Shown piece after piece: positions 46,225 to 57,554 of a stretch of 64,000 nt of DNA (its first letter is position 1; every line of letters begins with the position of its first letter). The translations under genes and the position numbers were made by a program. The stretch comes from Jacaranda mimosifolia (taxonomy: Eukaryota; Streptophyta; Magnoliopsida; Lamiales; Bignoniaceae). The stretch spans positions 3,567,001 to 3,631,000 of the forward strand of contig CM032127.1 of NCBI GenBank assembly GCA_018894105.1. The letters are read 5' to 3'. Under the pieces are notes generated by a model. The model worked only from the letters and a program-made list of their open reading frames with translations. It had not been told where the DNA came from and made no database searches.

Positions 46225-48164
46225 TGGAAGTAATCCAAGTCTATCTAGTTGTAAGCCTATAAATAGACATTCTTGTTTCTTTTTGAATCTATGCTTGTGT
46301 TTTCATTTCTCATTTTTCATTTCTTAGAGAAAATAGTGAGATTTTTTTGTTTGTGAGGTAGAAATTTTTTTTATGAGGTAGTAATTGTTTGTGAGGTAAA
46401 AGTGTAATGATTACAGTTGATGTGATATGTGATAGAAAATGAGATGATGATTCTTTGTGAGAATTTTTGTGAGAATGTGTTTGGTTGTGAGATTTTTTTG
46501 AGTGAAATTTTTGAAGTGGTAATTGATTATGAGAATTTTTATGAGAAAATTTTAAGAGATGATGATTGGTTATGAGTTTTTTTTATGTAAGCAAATTTAT
46601 ATATTATTTATATATACAATATTGTAGAATAAATTAACATTAATTTATTATTATCTAAAATATTTCGTATATTATAATGAAATTTAATATTGAATAAATT
46701 TATTATTTATTTGATTAAAATTTGTAAATTTTATGTGAGAATTTAATAATTTATATATTGAATATAAATATAATATATTCATGTATATTCGATAAACATA
46801 TATTAAGTAATTAATAATAATGTAAATATTGCATATATACTAAATATTCGTTAAATATATTTAATATATTCCTATATTTAATATATTCCTATATTTTCCG
46901 TTACACATTAATTATTTATTTATTAATATATATTAAAAATAAATTATTTATGTATTTCGATTAAATATATATTTAATATCACAACATATATTAAATATTA
47001 CATATAATGGACAAATTGATTAACTATATTAAATATTAAATATATACTACATATCCATTAAATATTTATTTTAAAATTGTACTATAATTTATCCGTTAAC
47101 ATGTTGTTATTTATTTATTAAAATATATATACATATTAAATATATATTCTTTATGCATATTAATATATTTAATCATATATTAAATATTAAATGTGTACTA
47201 TAAATTCCTTAACTATATTTAAATTACTATTATTTTTTAAATAGTCAAACAATAGCTCTTATTTCTTTATAAAAATGAAATTTAATATATTCATATTATT
47301 ATTTATAATATATAATATATAAATGTCAGATATAATTATATAATATGATAATAATTTTATTTAAATATATTAAAATTTTATGTACAAATATAATTCTATA
47401 TTATGAAAACAATTTTGTTTAAATAATAAAACATTATGTGCAAATATAATTATGTATTAGGAAAATAATTTTATGTAAATATTAAAATATAAATGTAATT
47501 TTTATGTGTAAATATAATTATATATTATGAAAATAATATTATAAAATATTAAAAATGTGTGAATAATTATATTATCAAAATAATTATATTTAAATATAAA
47601 AATATTACTTTTAACTATAATTATTTATTACAAAAATAATTCTGTTTAAATATTAAATATTACGTATAGATATAATTACATACTATGAAAATACATCAAA
47701 ATAACTATCTTAAGAAAATAATAATATTTTAATATAAAAATATTATGTGTAATTATAACTACATATTATGATATAATTTCATTTAAATGTTAATATATAC
47801 ATGTAAATAATTATATAATGAAAAAAATTATTTAATATAAAAATATTATGTGTAAATATAATTATATATTATGAGAGAGTGATTGTTTGTAAGGTAAAAG
47901 TGTAATGACTATAGTTGATGTGATAAGTGAGAGTGATTGTTTATAAGAATTTTTTGTGAAAAGGAGGTAAAATTTTCAAAGAAGAGAGGAGGAATTTTTG
48001 AGAAAAATTCTGAGAGACGAATTTTTTTTTTCACAAGCAATCACACACTTGGAAGAATTTCTTTGTTTTTGACGACTTACTTGTGAGAAATTCTCACAAG
48101 CAAAGACAGCCTCAGTCTCTGTGTTTTAGGTTATTGTCTTTTCTATTTTTTTTTCTCTCTAACA
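46083..48164 (+). repeat. 3' LTR of the copia element with a 1.8-kb insertion
   Basis: LTR sequence runs 46083-46294 and resumes near 48100-48164 ('cagtctctg' to 'ctctctaaca'). The insertion lies between 'ctatgc' and 'caaag' of the LTR. Confidence 0.85.
46295..48105. mobile_element. AT-rich insertion in the copia 3' LTR, unclassified
   Basis: About 1.8 kb, absent from the 5' LTR. Its edges carry 'ttgtgagg' and 'cttgtgagaaattctcacaag' words, the latter a small palindrome. The interior (about 46600-47880) is extremely AT-rich, and from 47300 it has loose repeats of 'tgtgtaaatataattatatattatgaaaata'-like units of roughly 60 bp. No coding sequence; ends and superfamily unresolved. Confidence 0.55.
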
Positions 48165-48169
48165 CTTTA

Positions 48170-48450
48170 GCGGCCAGGCGCGATGAGATCGCCACTGCAG
48201 AAACCTCTCCCAGCTGCAGATGCACGATATTGATCCATATTTTTGGGCTCATCTCCCGAGTGCATGGTGACGTGGCAGCCCGCCGACCAAGTGGTGAAGG
48301 TGGGCAATCACCGGCAGCTCTGGTGGGCTTGGAGGCAACTTTGTCGTATTTTATTGGGGATTTGGGCTTCTTCCATGCTTTGATCGGTAAGAAGTTGAAA
48401 GATGAAAAGAGAAGGAGAGCAGTGAAGATGAAGGGCAGCTGGATCTCGTT
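48170..48450 (-). pseudogene. CYP71D-like P450 pseudogene (copy 4), 5' part
   Basis: Continuation of copy 4 beyond the copia element: N-terminal anchor ([17 protein letters not shown]), hinge and [10 protein letters not shown] stretch. The start codon is lost; the aligned codon at 48448-48450 is AAC, so the Met is replaced by Asn. The frame is also shifted around the PPSPPKLP hinge. The promoter segment carrying the TATA element in other copies is deleted (sequence jumps from 'gcacatattg' to 'tatatcaata' near 48490). Confidence 0.9.
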
Positions 48451-49317
48451 GTTTCTATGGTTTGATGCATGAAATGGTTGCACATATTGTATATCAATAT
48501 TTTTGACTGAATTTGGAGGTACAATTGGTAATTGATACAATATTATTACGATTATTGGTTGTTAACTTTGTCTGTTTTCTTTGGCCCAGATTCCGTCATT
48601 TTTTTATTATTTATTATTTTTAATTAATATCCAAAAATTGAGTGAGGGAATCTCTTCCCTCTTCGAAATTAATCTATATTCTAAAACTTTTTCTAATCTA
48701 GCAAAGACACGACTAACCACGATATATGCTTCAAATATTAATTCTTAAACCTAACATCAACAGAAATTTTTTCTTCAAGGTGCTTTGTTATTGTGTTTTT
48801 TTCTTGTTCTTATTACTGTTTATTTTCTCTAATTGATTGATTAATTTCGTTGTTTAATTAGGATAAAGTTACTAGAACTTAAATGACAGATGGAATTAAG
48901 GGTTTTTTTCCTTTTTTTTTTTTTTTTTGGTTTTGTTTCTTTCAGAATCCAATATGTTCAACAATTTCATTTAAATTAAGTATGTTCTACAAATTCAATC
49001 TCAAAATAATTTTCAAATATCTTAAGAAGTTTCCTTTTGATGTTATTTTGTGGAGATTTTTTTTTATAGAGATTTGCCTTGAAGCAGTTACGTACCTTTG
49101 AAAATAGTGTAATAGTTTACTGATTAAATCCTAGATTTCACCTTGAAAAAGAACAAGGCAAAACCATCTGTCAGCACTATGGATGTAAAAATGCGTCAGT
49201 AGGGAAACATCATTCCACCTTAGAGAACAAGCGTTGCTCCGCATGAGATGAAGTGAAAGCTAAAATATCGACTTAATCCGTAACACAAAACATCCGAGAG
49301 AATTCAATACTCTATAT
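48451..49317. other. Upstream flank of copy 4, no gene
   Basis: Shares long stretches with 26395-27320 and 59350-60250. It includes a T run at 48907-48928. Confidence 0.65.
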
Positions 49318-49668
49318 TGGGCTGGTTTGTTTATGTTTTCAAATTTATTTTCACTCATTTTCACCATTTGAAAATGAATTTTCAACAACTTATAATCATT
49401 TTTATCTATATTCCAACTCATTTTTATCTCAAACACATTTTTCAATAAACATATTATATCTTCTCCCAACAACCTGTATATCTTATCTCTCTTCTGCATT
49501 ATTACTATTTCTCTCCATTTACATTCTACTAAACCCTATATAATTATTACTTTTACAACATTCAATTCCAATACAAACTTATTTTCAACTCACTTCCTCT
49601 AACTAATTTTTTAAATTTTAAAAAATATTAAAAATGAAAATTAAATTAGAAACATAAACAAACCAAGA
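49318..49668. mobile_element. Tourist-like MITE
   Basis: Inverted ends 'ggtttgtttatgttttcaaat' and 'aattagaaacataaacaaacc', with interior words related to the 31664 family ('tttcactcattttcacc'). No clear target duplication. Confidence 0.65.
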
Positions 49669-49916
49669 GTTCCTTCCTCTAAAGAGGTTAAGTTAGGATT
49701 TAAGATTTGGCAGAAATATATAATTGATGGACAACAAATAAGTATCATTTACAACTCTTGTGATCTAGAGTAATAGAGCATACTAGGTTTGATTTCGAAC
49801 ACGAAATTAACTTGTTAAATGGTCTTTGCGGTGAAAATAAAAAGAAGATAAAATTTTTGAATAAGGAAATGATTATAATGACCGTCACATTGTCGTTTTA
49901 GAATGAAAAATTCGAA

Positions 49917-49992
49917 CACATTTTGGTATGGAGTTTGAAAGTAAGGAAGCTGCTTATGAATTGTATAGTGAGTATAAAAGTGCAACCATTTA
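49917..49992 (+). pseudogene. Relic of a FAR1-type DNA-binding domain
   Basis: One plus-strand frame reads GMEFESKEAAYELYSEY, very like the start of the FAR1/FRS DNA-binding domain of Mutator-derived plant transcription factors. Only about 20 codons remain and no start or surrounding gene is visible; a MITE is inserted just after. A related relic lies at 61545-61615. This is a short match, so assignment is tentative. Confidence 0.5.
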
Positions 49993-49995
49993 TAG

Positions 49996-50336
49996 TAATA
50001 GAAAGGGTTAATTGTACATTGCTCCCTAACCGTTGTTGATGTGCAATTTTACAACTTGAACTATTGAAATGTTTGCCAACATTACCTTTGCCCATTTCCG
50101 GTGGAATCCAACCAATCAGCATTGGACACGTGGACTGAAGGCACCGGAATATTCTTGTTAGATTCCATCAGAAATGTGCAAATGTGGTGTTGGCGAACTT
50201 TTTTATTAGTTCAGGTGGTGAAATTGCACATTTTAATTAGTTCAGGTGGTTAAATTGCATATCGACAACGGTTGGGGGGTAATGTGCAAAAGAGGCCATA
50301 GGATGGGAGGTTAACTGCAATTATCCCTAATAGAAA
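49996..50336. mobile_element. Mutator-like MITE with perfect 9-bp target duplication
   Basis: The element is 50005-50327 (323 bp), with ends GGGTTAATTGTACATT and GCAATTATCCC. It is flanked by TAATAGAAA on both sides (49996-50004 and 50328-50336). Inverted repeats are partly preserved inward ('accgttgttgatgtgcaatt' against 'aaattgcatatcgacaacggt'). Confidence 0.9.
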
Positions 50337-50513
50337 ACACGTAATTTGCAAAGATTAGGGATGTTAGATGACTTATTTGAAGCCTAGTAAATTAGTTTGT
50401 GTGAGACTTAATTTTTTCGAGCTTGAAATCAAACTCTTACTTAAGTATTGGTCTCTAGTCAGTCAATGAGTTGGCTTGAGTAAAGTTTGAATTCTTTGAG
50501 ATCGAGATTGAAC

Positions 50514-52033
50514 TAACACTGCAAAAAAATGGGTATTAGTGACTGAAAAATCGATAACTAAATATGTAAAAAATCGATCACTAATAGGTTTAGTGACTGA
50601 TTTAATGACTAATCCGATCGGTCACTAATTATTTAAAAAAAAATTTAAAAATAATATTTATCATCAACTTTGCTTTCTCTTGGATTCAAACTCAAGACCT
50701 TTGCTATACTCAAATGAGTAACTGACCACTACACCACATGCATTTTCAAGCATTTGTCTCAACAATATAACATATATAATATTTACAAATTAAAAAATAA
50801 TTATAATATTATTATGTATAAGTTACTATTATTTTGCATTTTAAAATTTAACAAAAATAGCAATTATTTATTTAATATTTGCATAATATTTATTTAATAT
50901 AATAACACACTGTAATTTTTATTTATAACTATTACTTTTAAATTTTAGTTATATTTTATCATAATATATTATAAACATATTAAAAATAGTATATACATAC
51001 TAATATGCATAGTGATAAATAGTTTTTTTTTATATATAATAAATACTAATATTTATTACTATTTATAGTAGTAAATAGTTTACACATATATATGGTAATA
51101 TGTATATATGCTTATACATACAAATTAATATATAATATTATTAATTATATTATAAATATTTATTTATAACTATTACTTTTAAATTTTAGGTATATTTTAT
51201 CAGAATATATTATAAACATACTAAAAATAGTATATACACACTAATATGTATAGTGATAAATAGTTTTTTTTTCTTTTTTATATAATAAATAGTTTATAAT
51301 AAATACTAATATTTATTACTATTTATAGTAATAAATAGTTTACACATATATATGGTAATATGTATATATGCTTATACATACGAATTAATATATAATATTA
51401 TTAATTATATTATAAGTATTTATTTACTCATAATACATGTATATATATTATTGATGTGTATATATTAATTAATTCTCATTTTTTGTTCTTTGTATAAGAA
51501 TATTATTCTTGTTTATTTCTTTGTGTATCTATATATATATATTAATAAATTAATGTTCAATTATATGGATATTATATAGAAATATTTAGTGGTTATATAT
51601 TTGTATATGTACATATATTTTTATATTTTTTATATACACATATATTATTATCAAATATATATATGTTAATAGCAAACACAATATTTTATTACTTATATAA
51701 GTGTTACATAAATTTTTTGCTTTCATATTACAAGAATATGCAAAAAATAAAATTTTATATTTGTGACCGTTTATTGATTGAAAAACGTGGTCATTAATTA
51801 TTGACCACTTTATACGGTCATTAATATTAGTGACCGAACTCTTAATTCGGTCAATAATTAGTGACCAAATTAGTGACCGCTTAGTTTGGTCACTAATTAG
51901 TGACCGAATTAGTGACTGAAAAAAGAGTTCGGTCACTAATCGATCGCTAATTTTTTTAAAATATTATAATTAAATTGATCACTAATCGGTCACTAAAATT
52001 CGGTTACTAAAGCTCATTTTTTTTGTAGTGTAA
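50514..52033 (-). mobile_element. Non-autonomous CACTA element, full length
   Basis: The element is 50517-52030 (1514 bp), from CACTGCAAAAAAATG to TTTTTTTTGTAGTG, flanked by TAA on both sides. It has dense subterminal TCGGTCACTAAT/ATTAGTGACCGA motifs, mainly at 51760-51990. The AT-rich interior carries a tandem duplication of about 250 bp. It is the inverted relative of 6305-7845. No transposase. Confidence 0.9.
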
Positions 52034-53384
52034 ATGAGCTCGAGCTTTTTCTTGGGCGGAGCTTGAGTCTAAATACATGAATTTGAAAGTTCATGAGGCA
52101 GCTTGTGAGCTTTTATTATTTTTTTTATTTTTTATATCTTAAAATATCTTATAATATGATTAATAAAAATGGTGATAACAATATTAGTATTAGTATTTTA
52201 CCGTAACAACATTAATGTTAACAATAATAAATTTATATTATCCTAATAATCCACCACAACAACGATAATATAATAATTCTATACTGTAAAATATTTTTTT
52301 ATGACAGTGTTCTAGCAAGCAAATTGTATTCAGAATATCTATCTAGACAATATAAGTTATAGCAATACATATATACAAGTACAAAAGTTATATAATTACA
52401 TGAGGCCAACTTGAACTAGTTGCATAATGTTTCAATTTTATAATTATCATATTATTGATTTTAAAAAATAGATTATAAATCTTAAATATATTTTAATTTT
52501 TTGGTGAAAATATATAATAAGAAAATATTTAGAATAATCAGTATTATAACTAAATATACTAAAAAATATTTGAATAATATATTCATATTAATTTAAGAAT
52601 AAAAATTATGTTTTTAGTATAGGTGAGAGATTAGGTTTGATTTCAAACTCGAATATATTTTGACTGAAAGTAAATTGTGCTCAGATTCAATATTTTTTAA
52701 ATGAGCATGAGTTTAAGATTAAATTCATAAATTTGGATGAGCTCCAAATCAAAATTTTTAAACTGGGGTGACTTTGAAAATTTTTAAAACTTTGATTCAA
52801 ACTCAACTTATTTATGCTCCTTAGGGCTGTAAATGAGAGGACTTTACCCTACCCAGGCACATAGCAACAACATAATACCCAGGCCCATACCCAACAGTTT
52901 TGTATTATACCCGGCCTAGGCCCAATAAAATTTTTAAATGGGTATGAGTAAAATTTCTACCTATAAAATACTCATTTATCCTAAGTATTTTAGACCGTTG
53001 AATTTTATCAAAATATTGGAAAGATTCTTGTCGAGTCAAGGAGTGAATGATAAATAAAATGTGAATACCAAATCTCATTGTTTCAAGAAGGGTTTTGGTG
53101 CAGTAATCATAATTAGTTGAACTAATTGTGCAAGTAAATATGGGTTTTTAATTTTATGACTGAGAATAGTCGACATGGATTAATTACTGCCTTCTAAGGT
53201 GATTCGCAGAACTGTAATTAGTAGTGTGACACAAGCAACATAAGAAGATAATGTAGATAAATAAGAGATCATACCATCAAAAGGTACTTTGAATTATATG
53301 ATTAGTCAACTTCATAATTGGAATTACAAAAACTAATTAAAAGACAATTATAGAAATGAGAACAAGGGATACCGCTTGAGTTTA
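52034..53384. other. AT-rich intergenic DNA, no gene
   Basis: No recognisable coding sequence. Repeated words such as 'gagctcgagc' and 'aactcgaa' at the edges hint at older repeats. Confidence 0.5.
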
Positions 53385-53957
53385 TGTTAGTGTTCCATAT
53401 TCGTAAAATAAATAAGTTATGGTCTTTATATATAATTTTGGGCAATCTTCACCTCTTGAGGTAGCTTTTGGAGTTGAATCAGGTCCAAGGTCCATTTTTT
53501 AACATGGTATCAGAGCCACCCATTATTGATATTGGATTACCCAATATTATTGGGTCACCCATTTCATATTATTACACGCTCTAAATATTCATTCCTGGGC
53601 GTGCGAGGGTGTGTTAGTGTCCCACATCGATGAAATAAATAAGTTGTGGTCTCTATATATGGTCTTGGGCAATTCTCATCTCTTGAGCTAACTTTTGGGG
53701 TTGAGTTAGACTCAATGTCCATTTATTCAACATGGTATCAAAGCCACTCGTTCCCAATGTTGGGCTATCTAATGTTGTTGGCTACCTATTTTATATTATT
53801 CCAAGCTCCAGATGTTCATTTTTGGGCGTGCGTGTAGTCTTTAGTATCCCACATTGGTGAAATAAATAAAGTTGTGGCTCTATATATGATCTTGGACAAT
53901 TCTTATCTCTTGAGCTAGTTTTAGGGTTGAGTTAGACCCAAAGTCCATTCTTTAATA
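53385..53957 (+). mobile_element. Tandem array of TRIM elements (three LTRs, two interiors)
   Basis: LTR-like units start TGTTAGTG(T)TCC and end TTTTTTAACA: 53385-53504, 53612-53732, and a decayed third one at about 53838-53957. Interiors of about 107 bp (53505-53611 and 53733-53837) begin with the initiator-Met primer-binding site TGGTATCAGAGCC (53505; TGGTATCAAAGCC at 53733). They end in a G-rich tract (GGGCGTGCGAGGGTG). Short LTRs with a minimal interior define TRIMs; sharing of the middle LTR makes this a tandem array. Confidence 0.85.
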
Positions 53958-54456
53958 GTATTTGAATATCAGTCAGAAAAGCAAATGGAGGATCCAATTT
54001 TCATACAAGGTTAAACACTTTGAATTCTCTATTTCATTTCATATTTCATCTCATATTCTAACTTGATGAATTTATACCAAATTTATTTGATTAATTTTCA
54101 TATTTCACGTTTTTGTTGTTATAAAGGAGGACAAAAAATAAAAAATTATAACAAAGTTGCCCTTCAGTGTGTCAAAAACCAGGTATGCATTTTCCTTCCA
54201 ATTTCATTTCTACTTATAATTATTGAGAGACGAAGGACACTGCTAATTAAGGGCTGATGTCACTTTTCAGTATTCCATTCGTGATTTTGTTCTCCATTTA
54301 TGTTTTGAAGTTTTCGCAATCTTGTGATGGGGATTGTTATTTGTCTTGGGATTTCTGCATTGCTACAATTTCACCCATCATCTCTTACAATGTGGGTTTT
54401 AAGTTTTAATAATGCGGAGAGACGATTGCATGTAATGATTGTAGTTTAGCATGTGT
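53958..54456. other. Duplicated flank downstream of copy 5
   Basis: No gene. The right part (54220 onward) matches 32630-32900. Confidence 0.6.
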
Positions 54457-57140
54457 AAAGCTGTAATACCCTAAGTCTGTAGAAGAATTATTATATTTTA
54501 TTTTAGAAGTATTAGTAATTATATTTTTAGAAGTACTTGTATTTTATTAAGGTTAGGCTTCGATGTTATGGGATTTAGAATAAAAAGTGCGTGATTAATA
54601 ATAAACTTATATCTTTTGAGGAAAAAAAATGGATATATACGATGCTAGATGTTGGGAATAATTGAGTCATATTAGTTGATTTTGATTCTTCACTGATATT
54701 CTTGGGTTGGGTTGCTTTTCTCCTAAAAATTGAGTGTATAATTTATTTGGGGCTCGATCAACATTTCAAGGATTTTAATTGAAAATAAATATGGGTTATA
54801 AATTAATTTTTTTTTTTTTGAATTTATTAAGGATCCTATTTTGGGTACTCTTCTTGATTTTATTTCAAGGACATAGATTTTAGATTTTTAGCATTGCTTG
54901 CTTATAATTGAAGATGTAGAATTTATCAAGTCAATATTTGATGAAAATTTTGTATATTGAGTTTTAATGTTAAAGATTGAGCTAGCTACTATGGATACTA
55001 ATTTGTGGCGAAGGGAATATTCTTTGGTCCATATGTAATTAGTGACTTGAGATGTATTAGTTAGCCCAAATTATTTAATTCATTTCAAGTTGTTTGGCAC
55101 ATAACTAGTATAAGAATAAGCCCATAAATGGTATTTGTGTTTTATAGGTTATGTGTAATAATAGCCCAAACTATTTAATTCATTTTAAGTTATGATTAAG
55201 CCCATAAGTAGTGTAGAAAATAAGCGCACAAATTATTATGAAGTAATTATGGGTGTAGGTCCATGATTATGGAATTTTCGGATTTATGATAGATGAATAA
55301 TTCTAGAGGTTTTCTCATCATTTTAAAACTTTATTTGGATAGTTTTTGACCCCCTTAAGGTATCTAATCATATTGGTTAGCCAAAACCGTATAAATTTAG
55401 GTTATATGAAATCCTAAGACCTCCTTTTTTTGTACTACTATATTTTCATGTGAAAATTCATCATAGATATTCTCTATTAATTAGTTACTAAACTATGCTA
55501 ATAGTCAGCTAACATCCAGAATTATTAAATCATTAAAAAGTTAGGATTTTGGATATTTAGTCATGAGTTTTGGGAATTTTAGCAACTATCCAATTCTGAT
55601 AAGTTAAAGATTTTAGGATTTTTGTTAACTATCTAATCCTGATAAGGTTAGAATTTTGGGATTATCTCCTCAGCTTTGAGCTCTCATTATCTGGGATTGA
55701 GACTTGATCAAATTTGAGGAGTTTGGATTAGAGTGATATTCTTATCTCAATAAGATAGGAATTCTAGTTTATCCAGAGTACCTAATCTAATAGTATAAAT
55801 ACCCATATAGTAGGAAATAAAGAAGCCACATGCAGAGGTAAGACAATTTCAATTTTTCTATTTATTTTTTTTAATCCGTAGGAAATTTCATTCTAGGATA
55901 CTAACATCCTATTTTTCTATCGTAGAATTAGTGGAGAAGGCTTAAGTGGTAGGTCAAATTTGAAGGAAACTTTGGGTTTTAAGATTTTGGTGTAAGTAAA
56001 TTTCTTTCTTCCTTCTATTGAAAATATTCTCTTCACATAAATGTTTTCTACATGAAATAGTAAGTAAATGTCTATTCTCTTTCCATTAAAAATATATTTT
56101 TTGCATAAATGATTTTTGTATCAAAATTGTAAATTTTGCATATTGAATTCTTAAATCTAATGGTTTATTTGTTGAAGAATTATTTCGTCTGCAATTATTG
56201 AACTATTCATAAAACTTTTCTTTGTATGCATAAAATTTATTTTAGGATTTGAGCGTGTGAAAACAAAATTTTGTGAATCTTGCATGAAACATAGTATTCT
56301 CTGTTCAAATAAACAATAAAAAGAATCTATACTCTGAATAATTGAGAAACTGTCAGTAGGAACGAGTTTTGTAACTGTGCTATGAGGTTACAGTAGCAAA
56401 ATATATCTGAAGCCGCTCTTAACGGAGTTGTAGTTAAGACCTCTAAAGCCACTCTTTAACGACGTTCTAGTTAAGACTTCTTAAGCTACTTAACACCGTT
56501 ATTGTTAAGATCTTCGCCAAAATAATTGATTAGAATCCCGAAATTTCATAAGTATGGTTAATTAGTGAATTGAAAGTTTCTGATAAGCTGTGTAACTTTT
56601 TTATTCTGAATTACTTTGAAAGTATGTCCTAAAATTCTGATAAGATAATTCAATTTTTGCATAGTAATTGTTATATTTCTGAATATGAATATTCTTTTTT
56701 TCAACGATTTCTTTTCTTTATTTGATATTTATACATGCTCAAATCTGGTAGGAGGAGGAGGAGATTTCATTACTGGGCGAAGTGTCGCTCATAAGTTACT
56801 AACCTATCTTTTTGCAAAAAACTTAGTTCGAGATGAGGAAGATGAGTAGTTTGGTGATCTTGATAAGAGATTGGTATTTGAGAATAGGTTTCTTTGATGT
56901 TTAAGATTCCTAGTTGGTTGCTTAGGAAATTTTCTTTGAGGTCTTGAGTACTCAAGTTTGATTGTTAAGACAAGTGTTTGGAATTACCTTTGATTGTGAT
57001 GATTTATTTTGGAATTTATTTAATAAAATTTTTGAGAATTCAGCATGCTCTTTTGGATATGAGACTTAGTGTTTCTAAGTTTTTGGGTTTAGGGCCATTG
57101 CCGTACGTGTTATGTCCCAAATTTGGGGCGTGACAAAAGC
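54457..57140 (-). mobile_element. 2.7-kb solo LTR with 5-bp target duplication
   Basis: The element is 54462-57135 (2674 bp), TGTAATACCC... to ...GGGGCGTGACA, flanked by AAAGC on both sides (54457-54461 and 57136-57140). The empty site is seen at 32875 ('gtgtaaagcatagatcaagg'). On the minus strand it starts TGTCACGCCCC, usual for LTRs of plant chromovirus-type gypsy elements, whose LTRs can be this long. No second LTR, primer site or coding sequence is found, so it is most likely a solo LTR. Confidence 0.85.
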
Positions 57141-57554
57141 ATCGACCAAGGAGTTGAGTCTAATTGAATTTGTAATTAATAAAAATTTTGATGTATTGAA
57201 TTTTGGACTTCAACAAATTAAAATCATATCAAATGGAATTTATAGTCATTCGATCTAAATATACAATGTAGAATAATAATTCAAATATAATCAAATCTAT
57301 ATTTCTTGGATAAAGTTTTTGTAATATATCAATAGCTGAATAATATTATTTTCTAGACATTAGTTATAATCGTTATCAAAGCCAAGGCGCCATAGTAACA
57401 TGGGTCATTTGACAAACTGCACATATTTATGTAAAAGAAAAGAAAAATTAACAAACGGTTTATTACAATATTAAAAAATAAAACAAATCGAAGTACAAGA
57501 CAATAAGTTTGACTTTATTAATGGATATTACCAACTGCTGAAGATTTTGAGATT

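Larger units (their letters stand above)
40032..48169 (+). mobile_element. Ty1/copia retrotransposon splitting P450 copy 4
   Basis: The element is 40037-48164, with TG...CA ends (TGTTGAGAATATG... and ...CTCTCTAACA). The target duplication is CCTTA (40032-40036) and CTTTA (48165-48169). Intact copies have 'cacctctttagcgg' here, and the captured fragment at 32153 still shows CTTTA, so the left copy has mutated. Order is gag-protease-integrase-RT-RNase H, which defines copia. The original LTR was about 300 bp; both LTRs have grown by nested insertions. Many stops; inactive. Confidence 0.94.

Noticed and set aside
46600..47880. AT-rich stretch as a replication origin or matrix-attachment region
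   Set aside because: Composition alone is not evidence, and the stretch lies inside a mobile insertion in the copia LTR.
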